Of a DNA stretch of 64,000 nucleotides, positions 26,101 to 34,152 are shown piece after piece. Within the stretch, counting starts at the first letter, position 1. The number at the start of each line of letters is the position of its first letter. The notes under the pieces are model-generated. The model was given only the letters and a program-made list of their open reading frames with translations, searched no databases and had not been told where the DNA came from. Source of the DNA: Rhodospirillales bacterium (GTDB lineage: Bacteria > Pseudomonadota > Alphaproteobacteria > Rhodospirillales > JAPHRK01). The position numbers and the translations under genes are program-made. The DNA is taken from NCBI GenBank assembly GCA_026196105.1, contig JAPHRK010000024.1, positions 124,001-188,000 of the forward strand, written 5' to 3'.

Positions 26101-27422
26101 ACGAGAATATTCAGCAAGCCGCTGTTGTGATCCAACAAAGTGAAACTTCCCCCCCCTTCATTGTGGCCTATGTAACGCCGCTTGAGCAAGATACCGCCAT
26201 TTTGGAGAAACACCTTTCCAAATATCTTTCCGCAGTGATGATTCCAAGAGCAATTATTCCCTTAGTAGAATTACCCGTTAATAAAAGCGGGAAGTTGGAT
26301 AGAAAGCTCCTACCGCGGGCGCGCCAAACCGAGTTGTTTTCGACGGCCCTTATTGCCGAAGATCAAACATTGGTGGGAGAGCTAAGCTCTACAGAGGAAA
26401 AGCTCAGAAAGGTTTTCGCGGAAACCTTATCTCTGGAGGAGGATCAAGTGCCCATATTGGCCCCTTGGAAAGAATTGGGGCTTAATTCTCTTCTCATGCT
26501 CCGTATGCAAACGGCGGCTTCTCAGCACGGTTTTAGGTTGCCATTGGGTCTGCTGTCACAAAACAGATCAATCCGCAGTATCGCAACTGCATTGGATATA
26601 TCTGGTGAAGCAGATAGAGCTGTGGGAGAATTTGATCCAAAAGCTCTGGTTAACGAGTTGGAAAGTATAATTCGGGACCACGTGTCGGCTAATGATCAGA
26701 TGATTGTTATTCATTCATCGATTTCAAATTTGGGCCTGCCAGAAGAAGTTGTCCGCCCAATGTTGATACGTTTGGTTAATGAATGGGTCGCCTCTGGCGT
26801 TACTGTTGTAGCCGCGGCTTACAATTTTGATTTTACTACCACAAAAAAATTCCATTGGGCAGATTCGGCCTCTCAGGTAGGGGTCTTCTGCGAATGGCTG
26901 ATGGAATCCATTCCAAATATCTTGAGAACGCCCCACCCTATTTACAGCTGGGTTGCTGTTGGCCCTTTGGCCAAAAATCTAGCAAACATGCCTAATAAAA
27001 CAACCTTTGGGGACACCTCTAGCTTTGCCTATATCGAGTCAATGAATGCCCGTTATCTAATGTTAGGGACGCATGCCCTTACTCAAGGGCATCGATATGA
27101 AGAATTATCGAATGTTCCTTATCGTTACTACAAAAAATTCGAAGGGGTTTGCGACTATGGAAACGGCCCCGAACCGGATAGCTGCGCCATGTATGTCCGG
27201 GACTTGAATATTAATCCTTGGCCTATTTCTCATGAGAAATATTTTTCCGATATTTTGATTAATGATGCTAAGAAAGATGCGTTTGGCGAAACGGAGGTAT
27301 TGTCGGTTCTTTGTAGTGATGTCCGACGATCTTTCATGAAGGTTTTGGAAGCCAATCCGTTTTGTCTACTCACCAACGCAGCAGAAGTAGCCGAGTATTA
27401 TCGACCTAGATGTATGATATAA
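23169..27422 (+). CDS. Fused formyltransferase / degenerate C / adenylation / carrier / AAC(3)-like acyltransferase
   Basis: A 1,417-residue multidomain protein. Residues 1 to about 310: formyltransferase with NFHDGPLPKYAG near 88 and IIDAGD near 120. About 310-530: a shortened condensation-like stretch with no HHxxxDG motif, ending in the C-A linker LPLLSAETQRLLDGFN near 523. About 540-1060: adenylation domain (LFTSGTTGVPKG near 700, NMYGPAEA, YTTGD, NKSGKLDR). About 1070-1145: carrier domain, LGLNSLLML, phosphopantetheine Ser1107. About 1158-1417: domain like AAC(3) aminoglycoside acetyltransferases (VIHSSISNLG, RTPHPIYSW, THALTQGHRYEEL, VPYR). The F-A-carrier order resembles the gramicidin initiation module LgrA. 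I infer that a formyl-aminoacyl group is loaded and passed to a sugar amine. GAGG at 23157 precedes the ATG. Confidence 0.9.
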   Translation: MRFLVIGETSLLIRCVNYLLEKENTIVGCVSGDVEISTQLAGYEFKTAPSLQDFSVDEEFDFLLSIVNYATIPEELLKKAKIAAINFHDGPLPKYAGINATAWALANQEIRHGASWHLMTEIIDAGDVLVQKTFPLSRDDTSFSANLRCFQTAYDMFVELEAKLAKGDVNGQVQDLSKRSYYEMYKPLPNGGVIDWDKEASEVEALFRATQFGAGHPNTFGTLKISVGKQLLMPLNMEILSQEDDDVSNTGALIKIEDDSLIVKTKKDYLRLSDLRYLDNQLCQIASLVENGELIIGQQLSEETTESPLPFSRRYEKYWVKKIVGCDVPTVPFPSAKFDDNWFGVGQFNVQLGKSEILAAFIGWLDRVTAEDNERLSLWYSSEKLVKSNHLSPIVPLIFEIEEDVSFPSIVSSVEEVLASAEKRGTFLQDVYARFPNLANRNGNPKILVTENLSRHQLEVFSRKNASLLTVNICTKKDVGKFELDIFTVTLPQFQETVKELFVSFRTLLAAVADNQNVNLNELPLLSAETQRLLDGFNKTDRTDIDLSETVVDWFDRSVKKYSSSTALKFKDQTLTYQEFDQRSAALARWLKVKGCRPGDTVAVMSQRSIELLVGIWGVLRAGAGYMPIDLDAPEERLNSIFAAASCNMVVAQSQSLSNRLDGFKNIQVLDLEGCNWDEIGCAYADQELPQTKPEDPSYVLFTSGTTGVPKGVKNTHKGLLNRLIWYREYLDLSAEDIFLQKIAYTFDVSVSELSLPFMIGATLEIAEPEKHKDPEYIYETIRDKKITLCHFVPTLLDSFLEYLRTKSIEERAESLASLKHVHCSGEALIEQSRVVFNELLPQAYMYNMYGPAEAAIEVTFWKLPKSEKTHRVLVGPAVPNTQLYVLDKAGRQMPPGAMGELFIGGVQLAEEYVGRPDLTADKFIPNPFGDGRLYTTGDVARRLVDGSIDYIGRADTQIKLGGVRIELEEIETVLRKHENIQQAAVVIQQSETSPPFIVAYVTPLEQDTAILEKHLSKYLSAVMIPRAIIPLVELPVNKSGKLDRKLLPRARQTELFSTALIAEDQTLVGELSSTEEKLRKVFAETLSLEEDQVPILAPWKELGLNSLLMLRMQTAASQHGFRLPLGLLSQNRSIRSIATALDISGEADRAVGEFDPKALVNELESIIRDHVSANDQMIVIHSSISNLGLPEEVVRPMLIRLVNEWVASGVTVVAAAYNFDFTTTKKFHWADSASQVGVFCEWLMESIPNILRTPHPIYSWVAVGPLAKNLANMPNKTTFGDTSSFAYIESMNARYLMLGTHALTQGHRYEELSNVPYRYYKKFEGVCDYGNGPEPDSCAMYVRDLNINPWPISHEKYFSDILINDAKKDAFGETEVLSVLCSDVRRSFMKVLEANPFCLLTNAAEVAEYYRPRCMI

Positions 27423-27431
27423 GGGTTCTGT

Positions 27432-28103
27432 ATGTCCTTACGAAAGGCGCTCTTAGGTCAAGTTGACTCAATAAAGGTTATAACTTGTGGTGCCGTTGAT
27501 ATTGCTATCCTTCCTGCGTCGCGACCTCTTTTTAGCGATGAGCAAAAAAGGGCGGGAGAAAAATACGAAAATCTTCAAGCAGTGAGGGAGTTTGAGCAAA
27601 TTCAAACCCAAAAACTATTTGGACTTTGCGTTTCTTCTAATTCGCTCTTGTCTCACGCTCCGTCTGGGAGGCCCCTATGGCCAGAAGGTCTCAATGGGTC
27701 TATTTCTCATGTCGATGGCCATGTTGCCATGGCTTTAGAGACCCAGGAGAATTTCCCACTGTTGGGTATTGATATCGAAAATATGGTGACGGGGGGAGAC
27801 GTCCTGTCGGCTTACTATGATACGAGAGACCCAGAAGCAACGATCCGGTTTAGTTTACAAGAAGCAGCCTTCAAATGTTTGCCAGAGGAAAAACAACACA
27901 ATCTAAGTATTCTCGATATTGATGTGAGATTGGCGCGGCAAACAAAGAGCGATGGCGCGCAATTTAGACAAGTTCCCATAAAAATTGGAGATGAACTCCC
28001 TACACTGCAGGGGGCTTATCGAACGATTTTTCTGGATGGGACTAAATATGTGCTGAGTTCAGTCTGTCTTGCGCCAGCAGAAATGGTTAATATTGCATGT
28101 TAA
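27432..28103 (+). CDS. 4'-phosphopantetheinyl transferase (EntD/Sfp type)
   Basis: A 223-residue protein with the EntD-type pattern: SGRPLWPEGLNGSISHVDG, LGIDIE with the Mg-binding Asp and Glu, and FSLQEAAFK. The last is the usual KEA motif with Gln replacing the first Lys. The enzyme moves phosphopantetheine from CoA to the serine of carrier domains. It starts nine bases after the fused NRPS-like gene and is almost certainly its activator; the free carriers at 4142 and 52198 are other possible targets. No siderophore genes are near, so an enterobactin role is not supported. Confidence 0.85.
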   Translation: MSLRKALLGQVDSIKVITCGAVDIAILPASRPLFSDEQKRAGEKYENLQAVREFEQIQTQKLFGLCVSSNSLLSHAPSGRPLWPEGLNGSISHVDGHVAMALETQENFPLLGIDIENMVTGGDVLSAYYDTRDPEATIRFSLQEAAFKCLPEEKQHNLSILDIDVRLARQTKSDGAQFRQVPIKIGDELPTLQGAYRTIFLDGTKYVLSSVCLAPAEMVNIAC

Positions 28104-28169
28104 TTATAGAACTCTCTCCTGCTCTAATCCTAAAAACCAATTTTTCTAAGAAATAGGTACATAGCTTGA

Positions 28170-29459
28170 ATGATTGAAAATCAAATTGGACAAGAAATGC
28201 ACAAATGGGCCCAGGACTTGTTCCCCATTTGCCGAAGCATTACAGGTCCTGGTGTGAGAGAGACACTCAGATATCTGAAAAATATCCTCCCAAAACTTGA
28301 AATTATCGAAGTTCCTTCAGGCTCGAAGGTGTTTGATTGGGAAATACCCAATGAATGGTCAATCGAAGACGCATATGTCGAAGATGAAGACGGCAATCGA
28401 GTTATTGATTTTGCCGATAACAATTTGCATGTGGTAAATTATTCTGAGCCGGTGGATACTTGGCTTTCACTGAGTGAGCTGGAAGAAAAATTATATACTC
28501 TTCCAGACCAACCAAACGCCATTCCTTATATTACTTCCTATTATAATCGATCATGGGGCTTTTGTATGGCCGATGATGAAAAACAAAAGCTGAAGGAAGG
28601 TAAATATCACGCTGTAATCAAGAGTACCCTGGAGCCAGGTTTTTTGACTTATGGTGAACTCGTGATTCCTGGGAATTCAAAAAAAGAAATTCTCCTCTCA
28701 ACTTATATTTGCCACCCCTCCATGGCAAACAATGAACTCTCTGGGCCGGTTGTAGCGACTGCTTTAGCCCGATGGATTTCTATGCTGGATAATCGAGAGC
28801 ATACCTATCGAGTTGTTTTTGTGCCAGAAACTATTGGTGCCATTGCCTTTCTGAGCCAAAATCTGGAAGGCTTGAAAGAAAATGTTGTCGCTGGATATGT
28901 TCTGAGTTGCGTGGGGGACAATAGAGCCTATTCGTTCTTGCCATCGCGAAAAGGGCAGAGTTATCCGGATCGTGTCGCCCGCCATGTATTAAAACATTTT
29001 GCGCCGGAATACACCGAATATACGTTCCTGGAACGGGGTAGTGATGAAAGACAATATTGCAGTCCAGGTGTCGACTTGCCTGTTGCTTCAATTATGCGCT
29101 CGAAGTATGGTACTTATCCCGAATACCATACTTCTCTTGATGACCTTGAACTGGTGACTCCTGAGGGCTTGCAAGGTGCGTTTAACATTTTGCAAAATTG
29201 CCTGAAGATTATGGAAGTGAATGGTTTTTATCGGACAACAAAGCCATGTGAGCCACAGTTGGGTAAGTACGGACTCTATCCATCGGTTGGAGTGAAAAAA
29301 CGAAATCAACATATTAGGAACACGATAAATATATTGGCCTATGCTGATGGTGAATTGGACCTGGTAGGCCTTGCTGAAAATATAGACCTTTTTGCCTCAG
29401 ACTGTGTGCCCATCATAGAGTCTTTAGAGAAAGAAAATTTGATAGAGCTTGTTGAGTAG
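28170..29459 (+). CDS. DUF2172/DUF4910 aminopeptidase-like protein
   Basis: A 429-residue protein typical of the DUF2172/DUF4910 group, which has an M28-like zinc-peptidase fold and often occurs in polysaccharide clusters. Visible are [16 protein letters not shown] at the N-terminus, [13 protein letters not shown] (His and Asn/Glu ligand region), [25 protein letters not shown] and [10 protein letters not shown]-terminal winged-helix-like part follows the catalytic domain. Placed after the formyl-aminoacyl loading protein and its activator, it might trim or recycle aminoacyl amides, but no substrate has been shown for close relatives to my knowledge. Confidence 0.82.
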   Translation: MIENQIGQEMHKWAQDLFPICRSITGPGVRETLRYLKNILPKLEIIEVPSGSKVFDWEIPNEWSIEDAYVEDEDGNRVIDFADNNLHVVNYSEPVDTWLSLSELEEKLYTLPDQPNAIPYITSYYNRSWGFCMADDEKQKLKEGKYHAVIKSTLEPGFLTYGELVIPGNSKKEILLSTYICHPSMANNELSGPVVATALARWISMLDNREHTYRVVFVPETIGAIAFLSQNLEGLKENVVAGYVLSCVGDNRAYSFLPSRKGQSYPDRVARHVLKHFAPEYTEYTFLERGSDERQYCSPGVDLPVASIMRSKYGTYPEYHTSLDDLELVTPEGLQGAFNILQNCLKIMEVNGFYRTTKPCEPQLGKYGLYPSVGVKKRNQHIRNTINILAYADGELDLVGLAENIDLFASDCVPIIESLEKENLIELVE

Positions 29460-29507
29460 GCTCTTTGTTGTGAATAACTAGGTCTGTTTGAAGAGTGTAA
29501 ATTAGTA

Positions 29508-29690
29508 ATGCGTAAAATGAAAATTAGTGACTATTTTGATGGAATATTATACGTATTCATTACAATGTTTCTGGGTGTCTTTTATCTGTTCGTGATAATC
29601 CCTGGAGCAGTTTTGTTGAAGATGTTGAAAATGGATATTCTGGGTAAAAAATTCTCAGATGCCCCTACCTATCGGAAATTGAACGAATAA
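29508..29690 (+). CDS. Small membrane protein resembling the C-terminus of SxtJ
   Basis: A 60-residue protein with one long hydrophobic segment (about residues 12-36), ending in VLLKMLKMDILGKKFSD. That tail follows the pattern at the C-terminus of SxtJ-family membrane proteins (LLMRLLGKDPL...F), which commonly stand beside carbamoyltransferases. A carbamoyltransferase lies 1.5 kb downstream. Normal SxtJ proteins are about twice as long, so this is either a short form or a remnant. Four bases separate it from the SGNH gene. Confidence 0.6.
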   Translation: MRKMKISDYFDGILYVFITMFLGVFYLFVIIPGAVLLKMLKMDILGKKFSDAPTYRKLNE

Positions 29691-29694
29691 GATT

Positions 29695-30774
29695 ATGTCT
29701 TTGCAAGAGCGCTACAAATATTTTCCACAGATGGCGGTGTACGATAGCTTGATTCCCCAGTGGGTTCCTTTCTTAATGTTTTTCCATCAGCCGAATTTTA
29801 CTTCAGAGATATTGAACACGGATTCAAAGGGGTTTCGTTTTGCTGGTGTTGATGGAAAACAAAAACTAGATGAGTTGTCTGGTTCAACTACTGCAAATGT
29901 ATTTACAGGCGGGTCCGCAGCATTTGGCGTTGGAGCAACAAATGACAATATGACGATCCCCGCGATGTTGAGTGAAAAACAAGGGGTGCCTTGGATGAAC
30001 TTTGGGGGGAGAGCTCATGTCTCAACGCAAGAATGGATTTCATTTAGCTATAATCGGGACTTCGTCGATAAAATCCACAATATAGTTATCTTTAGTGGCG
30101 TGAATGACCTTTATCTATATTTTGCCTCGAAATATTTTAATAAAAAAATGGGATCGTTTTTCTTTGCCAGCAAATATTTTGAGAATATGTCTCGGGATGA
30201 CCGGGCGGTGAATCTGTATATTCGCCCTGCCATAAACAAAATGCTGAAACTCGTTTATGGTGATTTTAATTTCAAACGCCTTTCTATAGCCAACTCGATC
30301 AAGTTGCTTTGTCGGATGATTACGATTGAGCAAGCAGGATTAAATGATCACCAGGAAGGCGTAATTATTGAGCACTTAGACCAACCATCTGATGTGATTG
30401 ATGTCTTGAGAAGAAATATTTGCAATTGGAAAGTTTTTGCTGATTATTACGATGCTAAACTGATATATATCCTTCAGCCATATGCGAGTTGGCTAAATAT
30501 TCGTAACTTAACGCCTAACGAAAAAGCAGTTTTTGAGATTTTGGATTGTGAGCAAGCCGCTCACTGGAAGCCTTTATCTGCAAAAATTGACGCCTCATAT
30601 GGATGGTTTTCTGGGGAGCTATCTCGAATTTGTATGGGTGAAGGCGTCAAGTTTTATGACTCAAATCCCGTTGTGGATAGTGAAAAACACATGGACGACA
30701 TGTTTGTGGATCGTATCCATTTAACAGATTTTGGAAACCAAGTTATATCTGATTTTATAGCGAGTAAAATATGA
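29695..30774 (+). CDS. SGNH/GDSL-like hydrolase
   Basis: A 359-residue protein with the four SGNH blocks: GGSAAFG near residue 73 (nucleophile Ser), NFGGRA (Gly), GVNDLY near 135 (Asn), and DRIHLTDFG near 339 (Asp and His). No signal peptide is seen, so it may be cytoplasmic or anchored through its small membrane neighbours. Members are esterases or acyltransferases acting on glycans. It sits between two tiny membrane proteins and upstream of a carbamoyltransferase; the last bases overlap a 35-codon gene. Confidence 0.72.
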   Translation: MSLQERYKYFPQMAVYDSLIPQWVPFLMFFHQPNFTSEILNTDSKGFRFAGVDGKQKLDELSGSTTANVFTGGSAAFGVGATNDNMTIPAMLSEKQGVPWMNFGGRAHVSTQEWISFSYNRDFVDKIHNIVIFSGVNDLYLYFASKYFNKKMGSFFFASKYFENMSRDDRAVNLYIRPAINKMLKLVYGDFNFKRLSIANSIKLLCRMITIEQAGLNDHQEGVIIEHLDQPSDVIDVLRRNICNWKVFADYYDAKLIYILQPYASWLNIRNLTPNEKAVFEILDCEQAAHWKPLSAKIDASYGWFSGELSRICMGEGVKFYDSNPVVDSEKHMDDMFVDRIHLTDFGNQVISDFIASKI

Positions 30775-30878
30775 CGACAGTTCTTATCGTGATTGCACTT
30801 TTTCTAGTTGGTGTGATTGGCTACAAAATGAAGCAGAAGGCCAAAAAGGATAATAAAGACATCTATCCGCATTTTTAA
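30771..30878 (+). CDS. 35-residue single-pass membrane protein
   Basis: An open frame that starts in an ATGA overlap with the SGNH gene and encodes an N-terminal hydrophobic helix (LIVIALFLVGVIGY) followed by a lysine-rich tail ending in IYPHF. The overlap and the clean helix-plus-basic-tail composition argue for a real gene. I know no named family. It may form a membrane complex with the SGNH hydrolase and the SxtJ-like small protein. Confidence 0.55.
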   Translation: MTTVLIVIALFLVGVIGYKMKQKAKKDNKDIYPHF

Positions 30879-31179
30879 AAGTTCTGTTGAAAAGGTTGTA
30901 AAAGGGTAGTGCAGGCCCAAATTTTTTAAACATTTAAGTTCTTTCCTCGGGGAATTGACCGACAAGGATACTAATTTCCAATAAACCTATACCTGTGTAT
31001 ATTTGCCGGAATAATATTTGAGCGTTCTTGTAAGATCATTCTGCCATATATGGGAATTAAGGTCCTTTTTTGAACGGTACAGCTACTTCTATGGCAAGCG
31101 ATAACATGTTAATCGTCTCTGAAATCAAATCGATCCAATTTAGAGATCGCTTCATCAATTTATATCTTGGATCTGTTAG
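30879..31179 (+). promoter_or_regulatory. 301-base non-coding stretch before carbamoyltransferase
   Basis: No gene is visible. TTGACC occurs near 30956 but no -10 box stands at a usual distance. The length and position, before a gene in its own unit, make a promoter likely although none can be marked. Confidence 0.25.
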
Positions 31180-33024
31180 ATGACCAAAATCTTAGGCATT
31201 TCAGCCTTTTATCACGATAGCGCTGCGGCTCTAATTGTTGATGGCGAAATTATTGCTGCAGCTCAAGAGGAACGTTTCACTCGTGTGAAACATGATTCCG
31301 CTTTTCCTGCTGAAGCGGTTAAATATTGTCTGGAAGAGGCTAATATTGGGGTTCATGAATTGGATCACGTTGTTTTTTATGACAACCCCTTAGTAAAATT
31401 TGACCGATTATTAAAAACTTATTTCGCTTATGCTCCAAATGGCTTTAAATCCTACATTACTGCTATGCCAATTTGGTTGAAAGAGAAACTCTTTCTAAAG
31501 TGTACTCTCAAAAAAGAGTTGAGGGCCCTCGCAGGCGCTCAAGTAAAAAAGATTCCAATATTCTCATGTACTGAACACCATCAATCACATGCAGCGTCTG
31601 CATTTTTCCCCTCACCTTTCAATAAGGCGGCTGTACTTTGCTTGGATGGTGTTGGTGAATGGGCGACAAGTTCTGTTTGGCTCGGTGATGGGAACCAGCT
31701 GTCCCCAAAATGGCAGATCGATTTCCCCCATAGCTTGGGGCTACTCTATTCAGCATTTACTTATTACACCGGTTTTCGGGTCAACTCTGGTGAGTATAAA
31801 TTGATGGGGCTTGCGCCCTATGGTGAACCTACTTATGTGGATTTGATCCTTAAGAATCTCATTGACCTGAAAGAAGATGGTACCTTCCGCCTTGATATGA
31901 GCTATTTCGACTATGCTACTGGTCAGACAATGACTAATCATAAGTTCGATCTGTTGTTCGGAGGCCCTCCAAGGAAACCGGAATCTGAAATAACCCAAAA
32001 AGAGGTGGATATTGCTCGTTCGATCCAAATCGTAACCGAAGAAATCGTGTTGAAAGTTGCCGCGACTGTCCACAAGGAATTGAGTGTCGATTATCTATGC
32101 TTGGCCGGGGGAGTCGCTCTAAATTGTGTCTCTAATGGGCGGTTGTTAAGAGAGGGTCCATTCAAAGATATTTGGGTTCAGCCAGCCGCGGGTGACGCTG
32201 GAGGTGCTCTGGGGGCTGCTCTTAGTATTTGGCACGGCAAGCTTGGCGCGTCTCGGAATACAGATAATAAAACCGATTCGATGCGAGGGTCGTACTTAGG
32301 GAAAAAATTCAATAATATTGAGATCAAGAATTACCTGGACAGTGTCAATGCAGTTTATACGAAACAATCCGATCAAGAAATGTTGCCAAAGTTGGCAAAA
32401 ATTCTGGATGCTGAAAACGTGGTTGGTTGGTTCAATGGACGTATGGAATTCGGTCCCCGTGCCCTTGGTGGACGATCTATAATAGGAGACCCGCGCAGCC
32501 CGAAAATGCAATCTACGATGAATTTAAAGATAAAGTATCGCGAGTCGTTTCGCCCTTTTGCTCCTTCGGTGAGGGCAGAGGATGTATCTGAATGGTTTCA
32601 AATTGATCGGCCTAGCCCCTATATGTTGTTTGTCGCGCCAGTTTGTGAGGATAAACAAATTCCCATGTCTAAGGAACATGAACAGCTCTTTGGTGTTGAA
32701 AAATTAAATATCCCTCGCTCTAATATTCCAGCCGTAACTCATGTCGATTATACAGCCCGAATTCAAACGGTTCATGAGGCGACTAATCCTCGATTCCATT
32801 GCTTGTTGAGTGAGTTTCAAAAGCTCAACGGGTGCCCAGTGCTTATTAACACTTCTTTTAACGTAAGAGGAGAGCCTATTGTCTATAGTCCAGAAGATGC
32901 CTATCGCTGCTTTATGAGGACAGAAATGGACTATCTGGTGCTGGAAAATATGTTACTGTTTAAAGGTGACCAACCCGAGACAGATGATGACGATTCGTGG
33001 AAAACAGAGTTTGCTGCTGATTAG
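31180..33024 (+). CDS. Carbamoyltransferase (NodU/CmcH/TobZ family), complete
   Basis: A 614-residue two-domain enzyme of normal length. The N-terminal Kae1-like domain shows GISAFYHDSAAALIVDGE, the metal-binding HHQSHAASAF and CLAGGVALNC. The C-terminal YrdC-like domain shows FGPRALGGRSI, SFRPFAPSV and TSFNVRGEPIVYSP. The enzyme uses carbamoyl phosphate and ATP to place a carbamoyl group on a hydroxyl, here probably of a sugar. It is the second member in the window, after the partial one at 1-546. It stands alone, with gaps of 301 and 108 bases on either side. Confidence 0.93.
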   Translation: MTKILGISAFYHDSAAALIVDGEIIAAAQEERFTRVKHDSAFPAEAVKYCLEEANIGVHELDHVVFYDNPLVKFDRLLKTYFAYAPNGFKSYITAMPIWLKEKLFLKCTLKKELRALAGAQVKKIPIFSCTEHHQSHAASAFFPSPFNKAAVLCLDGVGEWATSSVWLGDGNQLSPKWQIDFPHSLGLLYSAFTYYTGFRVNSGEYKLMGLAPYGEPTYVDLILKNLIDLKEDGTFRLDMSYFDYATGQTMTNHKFDLLFGGPPRKPESEITQKEVDIARSIQIVTEEIVLKVAATVHKELSVDYLCLAGGVALNCVSNGRLLREGPFKDIWVQPAAGDAGGALGAALSIWHGKLGASRNTDNKTDSMRGSYLGKKFNNIEIKNYLDSVNAVYTKQSDQEMLPKLAKILDAENVVGWFNGRMEFGPRALGGRSIIGDPRSPKMQSTMNLKIKYRESFRPFAPSVRAEDVSEWFQIDRPSPYMLFVAPVCEDKQIPMSKEHEQLFGVEKLNIPRSNIPAVTHVDYTARIQTVHEATNPRFHCLLSEFQKLNGCPVLINTSFNVRGEPIVYSPEDAYRCFMRTEMDYLVLENMLLFKGDQPETDDDDSWKTEFAAD

Positions 33025-33132
33025 CTCTATTAGGAAATTTAGAAAGGGGGTGTTGGGTGTCCATTCTGAAGATGCAAAACTTATGAGAAGAGGAAATAAA
33101 AACCTCTCTCCTGATATCCGGTGGTTTTATAC

Positions 33133-34128
33133 ATGAGGAGCGAATCTTATCGAACCGTGATAACGACTGTTCCGTTTGGAGTTGTTGATCAAACCCCTTT
33201 AAAGTTGTTAGAGGATGCAGGGGTTTCGCAGACCATTAACCCTCTGGGACGAAAATTGCGCCCCGATGAAGTTGCTGGAATAATTGGGGATGCCGATATC
33301 GTTATTGCTGGGACGGAACCCATCACGGCAGAGGTGATGCAAGCTTGTCCAAACCTTAAAGCGATTTGTCGAGTGGGTATTGGTCTGGACAGTGTTGATT
33401 TGATAGCAGCTCGACAAAGAGACATAGCGGTATCTTATACACCTGACGGTCCTTCTCCCGCGGTTAGTGAGTTAACTGTCGGGTTGATGATTGATTTGTT
33501 GCGAGGTGTCTCAAAAGCAGATCGAGATATCCGCAGCGGCACTTGGTTTAGAAAGGCTGGGAGACGGCTGTCAGAATGCACCGTTGGGATAATAGGGTGC
33601 GGGAGGATTGGGGGAAGGGTTATTTGCCATTTAGCTGGTGGGTTTCCGGGGGTGAAAATTCTTGCAAATGACCTCCAAGACATTCCCGAATTAAATCACT
33701 TGGTAACCTGGGTCGATAAGAAGCGTATATATGAAGAATGTGATGTTGTCTCGTTACACGTTCCTTTGACACCGGAAACTCAGAACCTTATTGGGGCCAA
33801 GGAACTTTCCGTTTTCAGAAGTAACGCAGTATTGGTGAATACGGCAAGAGGTGGTGTTGTAAATGAAGCCGATCTGGCACAAGCTTTACGCCGTAACGAA
33901 CTTTTCGGCGCAGCGGTGGATGCTTTTGAAGAAGAGCCTTATGAAGGCGAGCTATGCAAGTTGGACAATGTGGTCCTTACTTGTCATCTAGGATCGATGG
34001 CTGAAGATTGTCGCGCAAGTATGGAAATTGAGGCGACAAAGGAAGCAGTCCGATTTGCGCGTGGTGAGGCGTTTGCGACGCCTGTGCCAGAAGATGAATA
34101 TGCCATGGCTGAGCGTCTGGCGACTTAA
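33133..34128 (+). CDS. D-isomer-specific 2-hydroxyacid dehydrogenase (SerA-like)
   Basis: A 331-residue NAD-dependent dehydrogenase. GIIGCGRIGGRV is the Rossmann loop; NTARGGVV, AFEEEPY and CHLGSM give the catalytic Arg, Glu and His. ATG 33133 follows GGTGG by nine bases; GTG at 33121 is possible. There is no ACT domain, so it is not full-length SerA. It opens a run of genes that includes an aldolase of the pyruvate-using HpcH type and a CMP-sugar synthetase, so the substrate may be a sugar acid or a 2-oxo acid rather than 3-phosphoglycerate. Confidence 0.87.
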   Translation: MRSESYRTVITTVPFGVVDQTPLKLLEDAGVSQTINPLGRKLRPDEVAGIIGDADIVIAGTEPITAEVMQACPNLKAICRVGIGLDSVDLIAARQRDIAVSYTPDGPSPAVSELTVGLMIDLLRGVSKADRDIRSGTWFRKAGRRLSECTVGIIGCGRIGGRVICHLAGGFPGVKILANDLQDIPELNHLVTWVDKKRIYEECDVVSLHVPLTPETQNLIGAKELSVFRSNAVLVNTARGGVVNEADLAQALRRNELFGAAVDAFEEEPYEGELCKLDNVVLTCHLGSMAEDCRASMEIEATKEAVRFARGEAFATPVPEDEYAMAERLAT

Positions 34129-34152
34129 GAACGAGTAAACAAAGAGGCACTT

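Noticed and set aside
27432-28103. Siderophore (EntD) function for the phosphopantetheinyl transferase
   Set aside because: No siderophore synthesis or uptake genes nearby; a carrier-containing gene is immediately upstream.
30955-30990. TTGACC as a -35 box before the carbamoyltransferase gene
   Set aside because: No -10 box at 16-18 bases; the nearest TACTAA is too close.
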